A DNA stretch of 64,000 nt from an uncultured Prevotellaceae bacterium (GTDB lineage: Bacteria > Bacteroidota > Bacteroidia > Bacteroidales > Bacteroidaceae): assembly GCA_900316685.1 (NCBI GenBank), contig ONDS01000009.1, forward strand, positions 1 through 64,000. The letters are read 5' to 3'. Shown here piece by piece: positions 23,516 to 33,497 of this stretch. Under the pieces are notes generated by a model, which saw only the letters and a list, made by a program, of their open reading frames with translations, had not been told where the DNA came from and ran no database searches. The position numbers were made by a program, and so were the translations under genes. The first letter of the stretch is position 1. Each line of letters starts with the position of its first letter.

Positions 23516-24106
23516 ATGGAAGAAACGACAAGATGCTTTGAGCTGAGCGACATCGACCTCGCCCTCTCGTGTGCCGAGCAGGACAACATGGGCGGCATAG
23601 CCCCGTCGGTGATCTTCGGGTATCATGAGGACGTGGCCACCTGGCCCACCCGTCCGGGAGGCACCGCCACGTCCCCTCTGACTTTGGATGCTGCCGGTGC
23701 GCTTGTTGGCGACCTGGTGATGAAGACAGGCGCCCGCGCCTATCGTTTTGAGTTCACCGACGACACCGGTTCGTTCACCATCAAGCCCCAGGGCGAAGCC
23801 GGAGGCGAATCGTTCGTGAGCGAACTGAACATCACAGCCGCCAAGATCCGCAAGAAAATCCTTGGCTTCATGAACGCCGTGAAGGGCAGGAAGATTTTCT
23901 TCCTGGTGCAGGACAACAACGGGCAGTGGTACCTCATGGGCGACAAGGACCATGGAGCCCGCATGGCGGCAGACAGTGACGGTTCGACCACGGGCGCAGC
24001 CTATACCGAGAGGAACCAGACCTCGCTCCGGTTCCAGTACAACAGTCCGCGTGCCTTCGTATATGAAGGTGATACGGAGAACCTGTTGACAGCAGTGGAA
24101 GGATAG
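23516..24106 (+). CDS. Probable major tail tube or tail structural protein
   Basis: This 196-residue, strand-rich protein (FEFTDDTGSFTIKPQGEAGG, FFLVQDNNGQWYLMGDKDHG) lies right after the capsid gene, preceded by GGAGG. The pattern and the regular GD/GG turns fit a tail tube or head-tail protein; there is no clear family mark. A hairpin with a T run follows at 24136. Confidence 0.6.
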   Translation: MEETTRCFELSDIDLALSCAEQDNMGGIAPSVIFGYHEDVATWPTRPGGTATSPLTLDAAGALVGDLVMKTGARAYRFEFTDDTGSFTIKPQGEAGGESFVSELNITAAKIRKKILGFMNAVKGRKIFFLVQDNNGQWYLMGDKDHGARMAADSDGSTTGAAYTERNQTSLRFQYNSPRAFVYEGDTENLLTAVEG

Positions 24107-24135
24107 CAGCTACTACCCTCTGGATTTATGTATAT

Positions 24136-24182
24136 ACTGGGCACGTCTGGCCGCGGGAAAGCGTGCCAGGCGTGTTTTTCTT
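24136..24182 (+). terminator. Hairpin with T run after the tail gene
   Basis: GGCACG/CGTGCC arms are followed by GTTTTTCTTT. It may only partly stop transcription because more structural genes follow. Confidence 0.5.
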
Positions 24183-24201
24183 TATCAATAGCCTTAAAAC
24201 G

Positions 24202-25062
24202 ATGAAACTGACGAAGGAATATTTCGAGGGCCGGGAGGCAGCCATGAAATGGCTTAACAAGGATGCCCGGCGAAGATCGTTCGATGAGGGGGTGCGCATC
24301 CTGAGCAGGAGCGGCTACAAACCGAATGTGGCAGCCCTGTTGATGCGCAAGGGAGCGCAGGAATGGACAGAGGAGAAACTGGCTTTCTGTCTTCGCGAAC
24401 TGGTGCAGTTGTATTACAACCCGAACGACTCCCGTTATGATGGTTCGGTGGAAGATGTGGATGACCTGAACGACCGTTCGGGTCAGACCGTCCCCATGGA
24501 TGCCGCCGACAAGATGGTGAAAGAGATAGGCCACGGCGAGCGCTGGCGGCAGATGCCCGAGGTGGTGCAGGCCGTGACACGTGCCTTTGCCGATGCGTTC
24601 AGGCAGCGCTCCAAGCTGAACCGCCAGCGAGCGGCATTAGGAGAAGGCAATGAGCCCGGCGTGAAGGAAGAGAGGGCCCGACTATCGAGGGAGATGGATT
24701 CGCTGACCGAATACATGGACAAGCTGTGGCCTTTGCGCCAGGCTTGGGATGAGCGGGGCGAGGTGCCTGGTGGCGTACCCAAGATGGGTGCCAACAGAGA
24801 CAAGACGGTAGGCAAAGAAGACAAGGATGACAAGGACGCCAACGAAGGACGCCAGACGACGGAACAGCTGAAGACCCGCCGGCGTTCGATAGTGACGCAG
24901 TTGACCCGCAAGCGCAACATGCTACTCTATCAGCGTCCCACCTCCGGCAGAGAGGAGAACCCCATGCCCGATTGTCCGAAGCGGGTGAAGATAGAACGTC
25001 AGATCGCCCATCTCACGGATGAGCTGACACGCATAGAATATGAACTGGCCAGGAGGGAGTGA
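24202..25062 (+). CDS. Phage structural or assembly protein, unknown
   Basis: The ATG at 24202 (MKLTKEYFEGREAAMKWLNK) gives 286 residues; the frame before it crosses the hairpin. It is highly charged and helical, with long coiled-coil stretches (RARLSREMDSLTEYMDKLWP and the last 60 residues) and a Lys/Asp-rich linker. It lies between tail-tube-like and tape-measure genes, so a tail assembly role is likely. Family not recognised. Confidence 0.55.
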   Translation: MKLTKEYFEGREAAMKWLNKDARRRSFDEGVRILSRSGYKPNVAALLMRKGAQEWTEEKLAFCLRELVQLYYNPNDSRYDGSVEDVDDLNDRSGQTVPMDAADKMVKEIGHGERWRQMPEVVQAVTRAFADAFRQRSKLNRQRAALGEGNEPGVKEERARLSREMDSLTEYMDKLWPLRQAWDERGEVPGGVPKMGANRDKTVGKEDKDDKDANEGRQTTEQLKTRRRSIVTQLTRKRNMLLYQRPTSGREENPMPDCPKRVKIERQIAHLTDELTRIEYELARRE

Positions 25063-25064
25063 AG

Positions 25065-25505
25065 ATGGAAACACAAGAATACAATGCCAAGGTCCAGGCC
25101 TGGGGCACCGACGTGAAGAACAAGCTCCGTGCCAACATCTCCACCATGACAGGCCATTTCTCGGGAGGTTTGCGGGGTAAGTTGTCGTCGCGCGTGTCGA
25201 TAGGGCGTGACGATGGGGAAGCTCATGCCGTAGGGTTCCGGTTCCTGCGGCATGGGGCCTACGTGGCCTATGGTGTGGGACGTGGCTATGTGAGGATGGG
25301 AGGAACGGTGGTGCGCGGGTCGAAGAACCCGAAGACGAAGGTGAAGAGCGGTCCCTTGGTTAGGCACCCCAAGGATTGGTTCGACGCGACGTTGGCGAAG
25401 GAAATCAACGGTTTGTCCGAGATTGTGGGGGAATACTACGGAGACAAGTCGGCGCAGGGAGTGCTCGACGAGCTGGACAGGCTGACGATAGTGAAGAAGG
25501 GGTGA
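25065..25505 (+). CDS. Phage neck/tail completion-like protein
   Basis: The ATG at 25065 gives 146 residues; a GTG at 25059 overlapping the previous stop is possible. The basic N-terminus and the central GGLRGKLSSRVSIGRDDGEA and RHGAYVAYGVGRGYVRMGGT segments recall HK97 gp10-like completion proteins. It is followed at once by a minus-strand gene and AT-rich DNA. The assignment is tentative. Confidence 0.5.
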   Translation: METQEYNAKVQAWGTDVKNKLRANISTMTGHFSGGLRGKLSSRVSIGRDDGEAHAVGFRFLRHGAYVAYGVGRGYVRMGGTVVRGSKNPKTKVKSGPLVRHPKDWFDATLAKEINGLSEIVGEYYGDKSAQGVLDELDRLTIVKKG

Positions 25506-25511
25506 AAGGTG

Positions 25512-25703
25512 TTAGTCTCCGAAAAGGTAAAACTTATTTTTCGACTTTGTTCTACGTCCACCATTACGAAAGACTTTTACGAGCAAATAAAAAATAACAA
25601 AAACCAACCCCAATTGGAACAGCCAAGTATCGAAGAATGCTGCTCCATAAACAATACCCAGCAGTACCAATAACGCTATAAAAATGACTTTTATGACTTT
25701 CAT
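25512..25703 (-). CDS. Small membrane protein on the opposite strand (moron-type)
   Basis: The ATG at 25703 (MKVIKVIFIALLVLLGIVYG) gives 63 residues with two membrane segments (about 4-22 and 29-46) and a basic tail. It is the only minus-strand gene inside the late block and has its own promoter (TATATTTG, 25727-25734 minus). Its surroundings are AT-rich. That is the pattern of a moron expressed from the prophage, and two-segment membrane proteins of this kind often exclude superinfecting phages; that role is inference. Confidence 0.6.
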   Translation of the reverse strand: MKVIKVIFIALLVLLGIVYGAAFFDTWLFQLGLVFVIFYLLVKVFRNGGRRTKSKNKFYLFGD

Positions 25704-25726
25704 AATGTTGGTATTTAATTTCACTG

Positions 25727-25734
25727 CAAATATA
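25727..25734 (-). promoter_or_regulatory. Promoter of the opposite-strand membrane gene
   Basis: TATATTTG on the minus strand, 23 bp before the ATG at 25703. Confidence 0.65.
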
Positions 25735-25869
25735 AAAATTTTTCTGGTTTGTGTCAAGAGGGAAATCCCTAAATGTTTAAGGGGAAAACCTGCGAATAGG
25801 TTACTTCTCTACAAATGGTGATATCCTCATTTCTAAACAAGCCAACAGGATCGTTACAAAAAACTGTCC

Positions 25870-25901
25870 TTTGTCATAATTGTGAGTTTTTTGTAATTTT
25901 G
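25870..25901 (+). promoter_or_regulatory. Promoter of the tape-measure gene
   Basis: TTTG (25870-25873) and TAATTTTG (25894-25901) are exactly 20 bp apart. The ATG follows at 25924. Confidence 0.7.
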
Positions 25902-25923
25902 GCATAACAAAAACAATATTTAT

Positions 25924-28900
25924 ATGGCGGTAAGTAAAGAAACCAAACGGAGCATTAAACTTTATATAGACAACAATGAGATAGATGGTAGTGTTCGTTC
26001 TATCCGTAGTCAGATAAATAAGTTGACCAGGGAAATGAATGCTTTAACCATCGGTACCGAGAAATATGAAGAGAAAGCAAAGAAAATTGCCGATTTGAAT
26101 GCCATTTTAAAATCACACAGAGAAAATGTCAATCACCTAAACACCGAATATTCTAATCTAAAGGACCATGTTATTGATGTTTTAAAAACTGGAGCCGGGG
26201 GACTGATTAGTAGGATAACTGGAAACATCTTCGGAGGTTTTGTACAAAGAATTAACGCAGCAATTTCCTATTCCTCTTCCCTCGCTATGGAGGCGGAAGG
26301 TGTAAAGATTGCCTTCGACAGGTTAAACGATCCATCTTTACTGGATAACCTTCGCAAAGCGACCCATGGTACAGTGGATGACCTGACATTGATGCAGCAA
26401 GTAGTAAAATTCAAAGATTTCAACCTTCCCGTGGAGCAGCTGGGGACTTATCTTGCCTACGCGCAGCAGAAAGCCAAAGACACAGGTCAGGACATCAATT
26501 ACCTTGTAGATTCTATTGTTACCGGTTTAGGCCGACAATCACCACAGATACTCGACAACCTTGGACTTTCGGCTAAACAGATTAGCGAGGAAGCGAAGAA
26601 AAGTGGTGATTTCTTCGGTGCTGTAGCGAAGATTGTTGAGGAGAACATGGCCGCCGCCGGCGACTACGTGGAAACGACCTCGGATAGAGCCGCCCGGGCC
26701 AATGCGGAACTTAAGAACGCCCAGATGGAACTCGGTCAGGCGCTGCTTGAGATGAAGGAAGCCGGTGCGTCGGCATTAGGATCCCTGCAAACCAAGACCA
26801 TCCAACTGCTCACATGGGTGGTGAAGCACCGTGGCGCATTGTTGCAATTGGCTGCCGCCGCCTTACTGGCGTACACCTGGCACATACGTTCGGCAATCGC
26901 CTTGAAAGCCAATCTATTGGCGACAAAGCTTCATACAGCGGCCACCATCATCGCCACGACAGCCCAAAAGGCATGGACTTCCGCCACCATATTGGCCAAC
27001 TATGCCGTAACACTCTTTACCCGTGGGCTTGGCGCTTTACGTGTGCAGATGGCCCTGGCGAAAATGGAAGGAGCCGCCATGGCTTGGGGACCGATGGCCT
27101 TGGCCATAACAGGTGTCGGATTGGCTGTATATGGCTTAATCAAGGCGTTCAGCAGTTCAACAGATGCAATGGAGCGGCAAAGTCAGGCCATGAAAGATGC
27201 CAAGGCCATAAGTGAAGCCTGGCGCGACGTGCAGAACGATGCCGCCAAGACCGCCGCCACCCAGAAGCAGAAGATCGAGGAGCTGACACGCATCATAGGC
27301 GACAACACCGTGGCTTTGGATACCCGCTACAAGGCGGCTAAGCAACTGGAGAATATCGTTCCCGGCTACGTGGCCAGCCTGAACACCGAGAAAGGAGCAC
27401 TGGACAGCAATTCGAAAGCCATAGACAATTATATAGCCAGGCTGGACCGTCTGGCATTGGCCAGGGCCGTCTACAAAAAACTGGAGGAACTGGCCAGCAA
27501 GGCCATCGATGCCGATATGGCGGTGCAGACATGGGAGCGCGCGGTAGCCCGCAGGGAGAAGATCATAGAAGAGCGTAGGAAGAGGCAGGAGAGAGAGGGA
27601 TTCAGCACAAGTTCCGGCATAGGTTCGAGCGCAACCGGTTACAGTGCCAACTACGGCATGGATTCCTACCTGTATGAGCAGGAGGGCAACAGGCAAATAT
27701 TGGAGCACAACAAAGAACGTCTTGGTTACTGGAACTCGGAGCAACACGCCATAGCCGAGACGAGAAAAGCACTGCATCGCTATTTGAACGAACATACCAC
27801 CGCGGAAGAAAGATTGCAAGCCATGAACGACAGCTGGGACACTCCGGCGGTTCAGATAGGCGGTGGATCAGGCGGCAGCACTGGCAAGGGTAAAGGCGGC
27901 GGCAGCGGAAATGGTGGCCACACCGAAACAGAAGAAGAACGCCTGCAAAAAGAACTGAAGGCGAAGCTGGAAGCCATAGAAGTGAAGTCGCAACAGCGTA
28001 TGGCCGAACTCAAGGAGATGTATTACAAGGGTGACATCGAGAGCGAGGAGGAATACAACCTGGAGAAGAACCGCATACAGCGAACCGCAGTGGAAGAGAC
28101 CTTGGCCTTGGCCGGTCTGGAACCGAAGAAGCGGGCGGAAATGCTCGACAGGTTGCTGGAGCTGCAGATGGAGTTCGGCAGGCAGTATTCGGAGATTCGT
28201 GACGAAGAGCTGGAGAAGGAGCGAGAGAGGCTGGAGAAGGGGAATGCCGACTTTGCCCAGTTCGCCGAACAATGGAAGAAGAAGGAGGAAGCGAGGGCCA
28301 ACCACGCTATAGAGAAGAACAAGGAGATGGCCGACAAGATAGCGTCCATCACACAGCAGATGGGCACCTCGCTCGGAGAGACTCTGGGTAAATTGTTCCA
28401 AGGTGAGAAGGGAGCCTGGAGAGATTTCCTGCGCGATATGCTGGTCACCCTGATTGACGCCTTGGAGAAGATGATGGCTGCTTATTACGCCTCGATCCTG
28501 GCAAAGGAGATTGCCTCGAAAGGTTGGCTTGGTGTGGCAAGTGCGGCGGCGCAGATGGCCCTGATCACCGCCGCGTTCGAAGCCGCCAAAGCCGTGGCCA
28601 AGAGTTTCGACGTAGGTGGTTTTACCGGCAGCGGGGCATGGAACGAACCGAAAGGTGTGGTCCATGCTAATGAATTTGTGGCCAACCGTTTCGCCACGCG
28701 CAACCGTCAGATCCTGCCAGTGCTCAACCTGATAGACGCTGCCCAGAAGAGTGGGTCGGTGTCGCGCCTGACGAGTTCCGACATCGCCGCCGTATTGCCA
28801 TCGGTCGGTGGTGCTGGCGTACAAGGTAGTCGTCGGAATGCCAGGGTATCCGCAGGTCAGAGCGATACGGCCATGATGGCCACGATGAGCCGACTGTCGG

Positions 28901-29040
28901 AAACAGTGGAGAAGCTGAAAAGCCGTCTGGATAAGCCTATCACGGCGGAGACATACGTGACGGGGCGCGGCGGGAGCCACGAAGCCGGCGAATTATATAA
29001 CAGGATGCGTAACAATGTGAGCAGGAGGACACAATCATGA
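25924..29040 (+). CDS. Tail tape-measure protein
   Basis: This 1038-residue protein is the longest late product. It starts with a coiled coil (SIRSQINKLTREMNALTIGT), has hydrophobic segments around 300-410 (LLQLAAAALLAYTW, GPMALAITGVGLAVYGLIKA), a Gly-rich linker near 645, another charged helical region and a C-terminal domain. It sets tail length and is ejected with the DNA. The first 240 codons are clearly AT-rich, whereas from about 26640 on the gene is GC-rich like its neighbours, so the N-terminus looks exchanged by recombination. Confidence 0.88.
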   Translation: MAVSKETKRSIKLYIDNNEIDGSVRSIRSQINKLTREMNALTIGTEKYEEKAKKIADLNAILKSHRENVNHLNTEYSNLKDHVIDVLKTGAGGLISRITGNIFGGFVQRINAAISYSSSLAMEAEGVKIAFDRLNDPSLLDNLRKATHGTVDDLTLMQQVVKFKDFNLPVEQLGTYLAYAQQKAKDTGQDINYLVDSIVTGLGRQSPQILDNLGLSAKQISEEAKKSGDFFGAVAKIVEENMAAAGDYVETTSDRAARANAELKNAQMELGQALLEMKEAGASALGSLQTKTIQLLTWVVKHRGALLQLAAAALLAYTWHIRSAIALKANLLATKLHTAATIIATTAQKAWTSATILANYAVTLFTRGLGALRVQMALAKMEGAAMAWGPMALAITGVGLAVYGLIKAFSSSTDAMERQSQAMKDAKAISEAWRDVQNDAAKTAATQKQKIEELTRIIGDNTVALDTRYKAAKQLENIVPGYVASLNTEKGALDSNSKAIDNYIARLDRLALARAVYKKLEELASKAIDADMAVQTWERAVARREKIIEERRKRQEREGFSTSSGIGSSATGYSANYGMDSYLYEQEGNRQILEHNKERLGYWNSEQHAIAETRKALHRYLNEHTTAEERLQAMNDSWDTPAVQIGGGSGGSTGKGKGGGSGNGGHTETEEERLQKELKAKLEAIEVKSQQRMAELKEMYYKGDIESEEEYNLEKNRIQRTAVEETLALAGLEPKKRAEMLDRLLELQMEFGRQYSEIRDEELEKERERLEKGNADFAQFAEQWKKKEEARANHAIEKNKEMADKIASITQQMGTSLGETLGKLFQGEKGAWRDFLRDMLVTLIDALEKMMAAYYASILAKEIASKGWLGVASAAAQMALITAAFEAAKAVAKSFDVGGFTGSGAWNEPKGVVHANEFVANRFATRNRQILPVLNLIDAAQKSGSVSRLTSSDIAAVLPSVGGAGVQGSRRNARVSAGQSDTAMMATMSRLSETVEKLKSRLDKPITAETYVTGRGGSHEAGELYNRMRNNVSRRTQS

Positions 29041-30959
29041 TACACTACATCGTAGACAACCACGAGGTGAACCTCGATGCCGAGACGAGCATTGAGTTTT
29101 ACTCAAAGAATCCCTTTTTGACAAAGGAAGAGAGTTTCACACTGGATATAGACATAGACTTGGGGGATGCCCATAATGCCTATGTGTACGGTCATTGCCA
29201 CCGGTTGGAAAAGCAATTGCCTGCATCTGCAAGGGACGCGATGCTGTATGACGAGAAAGGTGTCATAATAAGGGGTAAGGAAATTATCTTAGAAGTAGAG
29301 AAGGATAAGGTGAAGGTTCAGATAGCCGGTGGCGTGTCGGAGTTGAACTACAGGATATCGGGAGGCCTGAAGATGCACTCGCTCCATCTCGGGTATATTC
29401 CTGGCGGCAACGCATCGACACCAAGAGACGACAATGTGCCAGGTATAGCCACGGCCGTTCACGGCTTCGTCTTCGACAGTGAGGGAATCCTGTCGAAAAA
29501 ATTAACCCCTTCACCTGTGCTTTATGAGGGAAAGGATGAGTTTGTGTCAGGACGCAACCAATTCATCTATCTTTGGAAGACCGTCGAGAGACTGGTCATA
29601 GCCTTAGGGTATGACATGGGACGAAACTACCTGTACGAACATGAGAAATTTAGGAAAATAGTGATCGTAGGTGGATCCAGGACGAGATACATTGAGAAAA
29701 GACTTCCCAACTGGGAGGTGCGCACGTTCATATCGGAAGTAGAGAGGCTGTTGGCCGTCAGTTTCCAAAAGAACCCCGCAAGCAATACTGTGGATATCCT
29801 GCCTTTGTCGGAAATAGGCCAAGATGGCGGACTCTCTCCTTTTGTAATAGAGGCGACAGATATATTGGGCGGAATAAGGAAAAAGGCGTTGGACGAAGTT
29901 CCGGATGAAGTCAGCCATATGATTTATGATGACATTGCGTATGATTTCCCCTCAACCGTATATTACAAATACGAGCATATCGACGCCGTGGTAGTGTCGG
30001 CGCACTCGGATACCAGCGTGATTGTACCGGATTCAGGCATCTTTACTGACGACGAGAAACGATACATGTTCTATATCTGGCGTTGGATCAATGAAAACTG
30101 CGGTACACCGGATGCCGACTGGCAGACAAAGATAAGAGCCGATTCCACTGTTGCCGCATACGAAAGATACCAGAATATTTTCTACGACCGGGCAACGGGG
30201 CGGCAATATATCCTATTACGGGGAAAACCGTCGATTTGGGCAGACTCATATTACCAATACTACCTACAAGAAGTCTCGAAATATGGGTTCAACATGCAAC
30301 AGGACAAATCGGCGATGAAGATTATCCCCTGCGAAATGGTATGGGTGACAGGTGTAGACTCGGCTCAGGGTTCCTATAACTATTATCCTTTCATGTGGCC
30401 TATGCCCGTAGTGGTCGGATCAGGCAATGAATCGAAGGCCTCTGACGATGAAGACCGCGAGGAAAACGACTTGATAACCGATATCATGAAAGGAATAAAG
30501 GAGGAAACGGTTCCGGACCGGATATATATCGCCTTGGAATATGGTACCGTGGACTGCACATGGGGCGACCATTGGGGCAGAGCCAGCGAGAGTGAGATGG
30601 CAAGGCGGTATCTTGATGCCGTATGCACATCGAATGCCATAGTCCGGCCCGTACTGGACAGGGGGCTCCCTGATTGTCGTAAGGCCCATTTGGAATACTT
30701 GGGCGACAGCAGCCTCACATTGGAGCTGGACGGGGAATACGGTATGAAGGCAACGGAATATGCCGACATAGTCAGATTCGACGCCAAGACGGAGTATGCC
30801 GTTAGTTTCCGTTCCGTTGTCCGTCCAGACCCGAAGTCAATCTTCATCATAGGGAATCAGAGATTTTTATGCAAGGAACTGAAGTACAGCTCCAACAACT
30901 GCCAGTTCTCTGAAGTGGTGGAAGGCGTGTTTTATAAAATCAACGAAAACCAAGGATGA
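29037..30959 (+). CDS. Tail/baseplate protein
   Basis: This 640-residue protein overlaps the tape-measure stop by 4 bp (ATGA). The N-terminal 100 residues (TSIEFYSKNPFLTKEESFTL) and the strand-rich body resemble distal tail or baseplate hub proteins of Bacteroidetes siphophages. No enzymatic motif is visible. Position after the tape measure supports a tail-tip role. Confidence 0.6.
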   Translation: MIHYIVDNHEVNLDAETSIEFYSKNPFLTKEESFTLDIDIDLGDAHNAYVYGHCHRLEKQLPASARDAMLYDEKGVIIRGKEIILEVEKDKVKVQIAGGVSELNYRISGGLKMHSLHLGYIPGGNASTPRDDNVPGIATAVHGFVFDSEGILSKKLTPSPVLYEGKDEFVSGRNQFIYLWKTVERLVIALGYDMGRNYLYEHEKFRKIVIVGGSRTRYIEKRLPNWEVRTFISEVERLLAVSFQKNPASNTVDILPLSEIGQDGGLSPFVIEATDILGGIRKKALDEVPDEVSHMIYDDIAYDFPSTVYYKYEHIDAVVVSAHSDTSVIVPDSGIFTDDEKRYMFYIWRWINENCGTPDADWQTKIRADSTVAAYERYQNIFYDRATGRQYILLRGKPSIWADSYYQYYLQEVSKYGFNMQQDKSAMKIIPCEMVWVTGVDSAQGSYNYYPFMWPMPVVVGSGNESKASDDEDREENDLITDIMKGIKEETVPDRIYIALEYGTVDCTWGDHWGRASESEMARRYLDAVCTSNAIVRPVLDRGLPDCRKAHLEYLGDSSLTLELDGEYGMKATEYADIVRFDAKTEYAVSFRSVVRPDPKSIFIIGNQRFLCKELKYSSNNCQFSEVVEGVFYKINENQG

Positions 30960-30963
30960 TAAA

Positions 30964-31545
30964 ATGAGAACCTACAAATCACTCCAGAACCTGACGAGCG
31001 ACGAGATAGAGGCACACATCCTCGATCCGGAGAGCCATCCTCTTCCCGAGAGATGCCAGGAGCAATTCAGTAGGGTGATGACTGCTGCCCGCCTGATGGA
31101 TTCTCATCCTGATGATGGGCAGGTGGCCAAATTGTTGCAAGAGAAATACCCCGTGAGTCAAACTACCTGTCGCCGCGACATTGCCTTGGCGCGACAACTA
31201 TACAAGACGCAGCACACGTTCGACTGGGATTTCTGGCGCGCTTGGATGATACGCGACCAGATTGATCTGATAGAAAAGTGTCGTGAGAAGAAAGACTTCA
31301 AGACTTGGAACAAGGCCAAGGAGACGCTGAGAAGGATCATAGGCGACAAACCGGAAGGAGTGGAAGATCCGCGCAGGATGGAGAAGAACCTGTTCCTGAT
31401 ACAGGTTGTGAACCAGGCAGGAGAACGGCATGAAATCAACCTGAGTGAAGTGCGGGACTGGAAACCCTCCCAAGTGAAAGCACTCATCGACAATCTCACA
31501 TCGCCTATCGATACCGCCGAAGCGGAAGAAATCATCAACACATGA
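30964..31545 (+). CDS. Terminase small subunit
   Basis: This 193-residue protein overlaps the terminase large-subunit gene by 4 bp. Residues about 45-75 form a helix-turn-helix (QVAKLLQEKYPVSQTTCRRD) for recognising the packaging site, followed by helical oligomerisation segments. Its unusual place is downstream of the tail genes and not at the start of the head genes. Confidence 0.75.
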   Translation: MRTYKSLQNLTSDEIEAHILDPESHPLPERCQEQFSRVMTAARLMDSHPDDGQVAKLLQEKYPVSQTTCRRDIALARQLYKTQHTFDWDFWRAWMIRDQIDLIEKCREKKDFKTWNKAKETLRRIIGDKPEGVEDPRRMEKNLFLIQVVNQAGERHEINLSEVRDWKPSQVKALIDNLTSPIDTAEAEEIINT

Positions 31546-33272
31546 AAGAAGAGTATTGGAAAGAGAAGCTATGCGTTAATCGCATCCAGTATGCGTATAT
31601 GGTTTTACAGGCCAGGACCAAGTACGCCATCATGAGCCGTGGCACCGGCAAGTCGTTCATCGTAGGGGCCGAAGTGGATGAGAACATACGACTGATGCCC
31701 CGAGGGATAACCACCATTGCGCAGGCGACCATAGGCCAGGCCTTGACCAAGACACTGCCTTCGACCTTCAAGATGTTGGATATGCTGGGATATAAGCCAT
31801 ACGATTACACCACCCACTCTGGAGATTATGTGGTATGCCGGACGCCGCCAGAGGGATGGTATCGCCCTTATGAGAGGATCATGCAGTATGATCATGTCAT
31901 CTCCTTCAGCAATGGTCATTGCCTGTATATCCTCACCCAGGAGGGGAACAGCCGTGGCCCGAATGCAGATTTCAACATCACCGACGAAGCTTTGACCATC
32001 AACAAGACGAAGTTCGACCAGGAGGTTGCCCCTACAAACAAGGGCAATGAATTCATCTTCGGCAAACGCTCGTCTCACCCTGTATTGAAACACCACGGCA
32101 ACTGCTTCCTCTCTTCCATGCCGTATACGTCGGAACAGAACTGGCTGCTGGATCCTGCGGAGTATTATGAGAGGGAACGCGGGATACCTCTCTTCGCCAA
32201 ATGGAACAAGATGGTGAATATCCAGATGAGTATGATAGAGGCCGCCATCGCCCATGACAACCACCTCTTCGCTGACCTGTGGAATGAATGTGTGCGTATG
32301 CGCAAGGAGATAACACCTTTCGTAAGCCGAGACCAGACATTGTTCATCCTTGGCAGTGTGTTCGACAACATCGAGAACCTGGGGATGCAATACATCATCA
32401 ACCAGTATAAGGTGATGGACAAATTGTCGTTCATGGTGGAAATACTGAATATGCGCCTGGACACCATTGATCACTGCTATTACAAACTCGATCCAGAACA
32501 CCATCAGTACAGCAACGCTTTCAACGATTCCTTCATCAGAGGTATGGCCGAAGATGTGTCCTTCGACTGGGAGCAGTTGCGCAACATCCAGGACAGCCGG
32601 GCGGATCTGGATTGCGACCCTTCACAGCCGCTGGAGATATGTCCGGACTGGGGCAGCCGCGCTTCGTTCCTGACCGTATACCAGGAACGCAGATACGATT
32701 TTGCATTGAGGAAAGCCTCCGACCGACCTGTTGAATGTCTGATCAATGAGTTCTTTGTCAGGCGGGATGACGAGACGGACACGGAAATCAATGCCCTGGC
32801 CGACCGCTTCATCGCCTATTACCACCATCACCCGACCAAGCGCGTCACCATGGACCGGGACCGATATGGTGATGCCCGACGAGCCAACAGCAGAAAGAGT
32901 TACAATGAACTGTTCGTCGACAGACTGCAAAAGTTCGGTTGGCAGGTACGCCAACGAGTGCATACCGGTATGGAACCTCCACAACATGATAAATACTTAC
33001 TGATGACACTCATCCTAACAGAGACGGACGAGCGTTTCCCCCAGTTACGTATCAATGCTACTCGTTGCCGCCACACCCTCATCAGCATGAACAACACACG
33101 TGTGGTGGAATCGAATGGACGATTCGAGAAAGACAAGTCGAGTGAGCGCAGGAAAAGCGTCGCCCCAGAGGAAGCCACGCACTTCGGTGATACCGTAGAC
33201 AAACATATCTGGACCAAGTATGGAGAACGATTGCGCAAGTTGCACGCATCTTTCGCTCCTGCCAGAGTGTAG
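31542..33272 (+). CDS. Terminase large subunit
   Basis: This 576-residue protein has a Walker A motif SRGTGKS (32-38), a Walker B acidic pair D148-E149 (FNITDE) and a C-terminal nuclease-like region with conserved acids (CPDWGSRASFL; VTMDRDRYGD). It powers DNA packaging through the portal and cuts concatemers. The length is typical for siphophages. The small-subunit gene overlaps its start. Confidence 0.85.
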   Translation: MKEEYWKEKLCVNRIQYAYMVLQARTKYAIMSRGTGKSFIVGAEVDENIRLMPRGITTIAQATIGQALTKTLPSTFKMLDMLGYKPYDYTTHSGDYVVCRTPPEGWYRPYERIMQYDHVISFSNGHCLYILTQEGNSRGPNADFNITDEALTINKTKFDQEVAPTNKGNEFIFGKRSSHPVLKHHGNCFLSSMPYTSEQNWLLDPAEYYERERGIPLFAKWNKMVNIQMSMIEAAIAHDNHLFADLWNECVRMRKEITPFVSRDQTLFILGSVFDNIENLGMQYIINQYKVMDKLSFMVEILNMRLDTIDHCYYKLDPEHHQYSNAFNDSFIRGMAEDVSFDWEQLRNIQDSRADLDCDPSQPLEICPDWGSRASFLTVYQERRYDFALRKASDRPVECLINEFFVRRDDETDTEINALADRFIAYYHHHPTKRVTMDRDRYGDARRANSRKSYNELFVDRLQKFGWQVRQRVHTGMEPPQHDKYLLMTLILTETDERFPQLRINATRCRHTLISMNNTRVVESNGRFEKDKSSERRKSVAPEEATHFGDTVDKHIWTKYGERLRKLHASFAPARV

Positions 33273-33497
33273 TGTAGGTTTAACAAATATTAAAACGTCA
33301 TATATCCTGCAAAAAGCGACCCAATCGGCGACCGGCTCCATAGGGTGCGGTCGGCTCGTTTGTGAATCTTGAATGCGATTTTGATGCAAAACCGACGTAA
33401 AATATTGGAAATCAACAGCTGTTAACATTATTTAGAGGCAAAAACATGTGAAAAAGGTGTCCTATCCAACAAAAAAACTTATTTATAAATTTGCAGT
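33273..33497. promoter_or_regulatory. 225-bp gap with promoter of the second head block
   Basis: Nothing coding is visible. TAAATTTG at 33486-33493 is only 4 nt before the ATG at 33498, so a transcript from it would be almost or fully leaderless. The gap separates terminase from the portal block. Confidence 0.55.

Noticed and set aside
27157-28980. Minus-strand frames of 220 and 370 codons opposite the tape-measure gene
   Set aside because: Antisense shadows of a coiled-coil gene; leucine- and histidine-rich without domain patterns.
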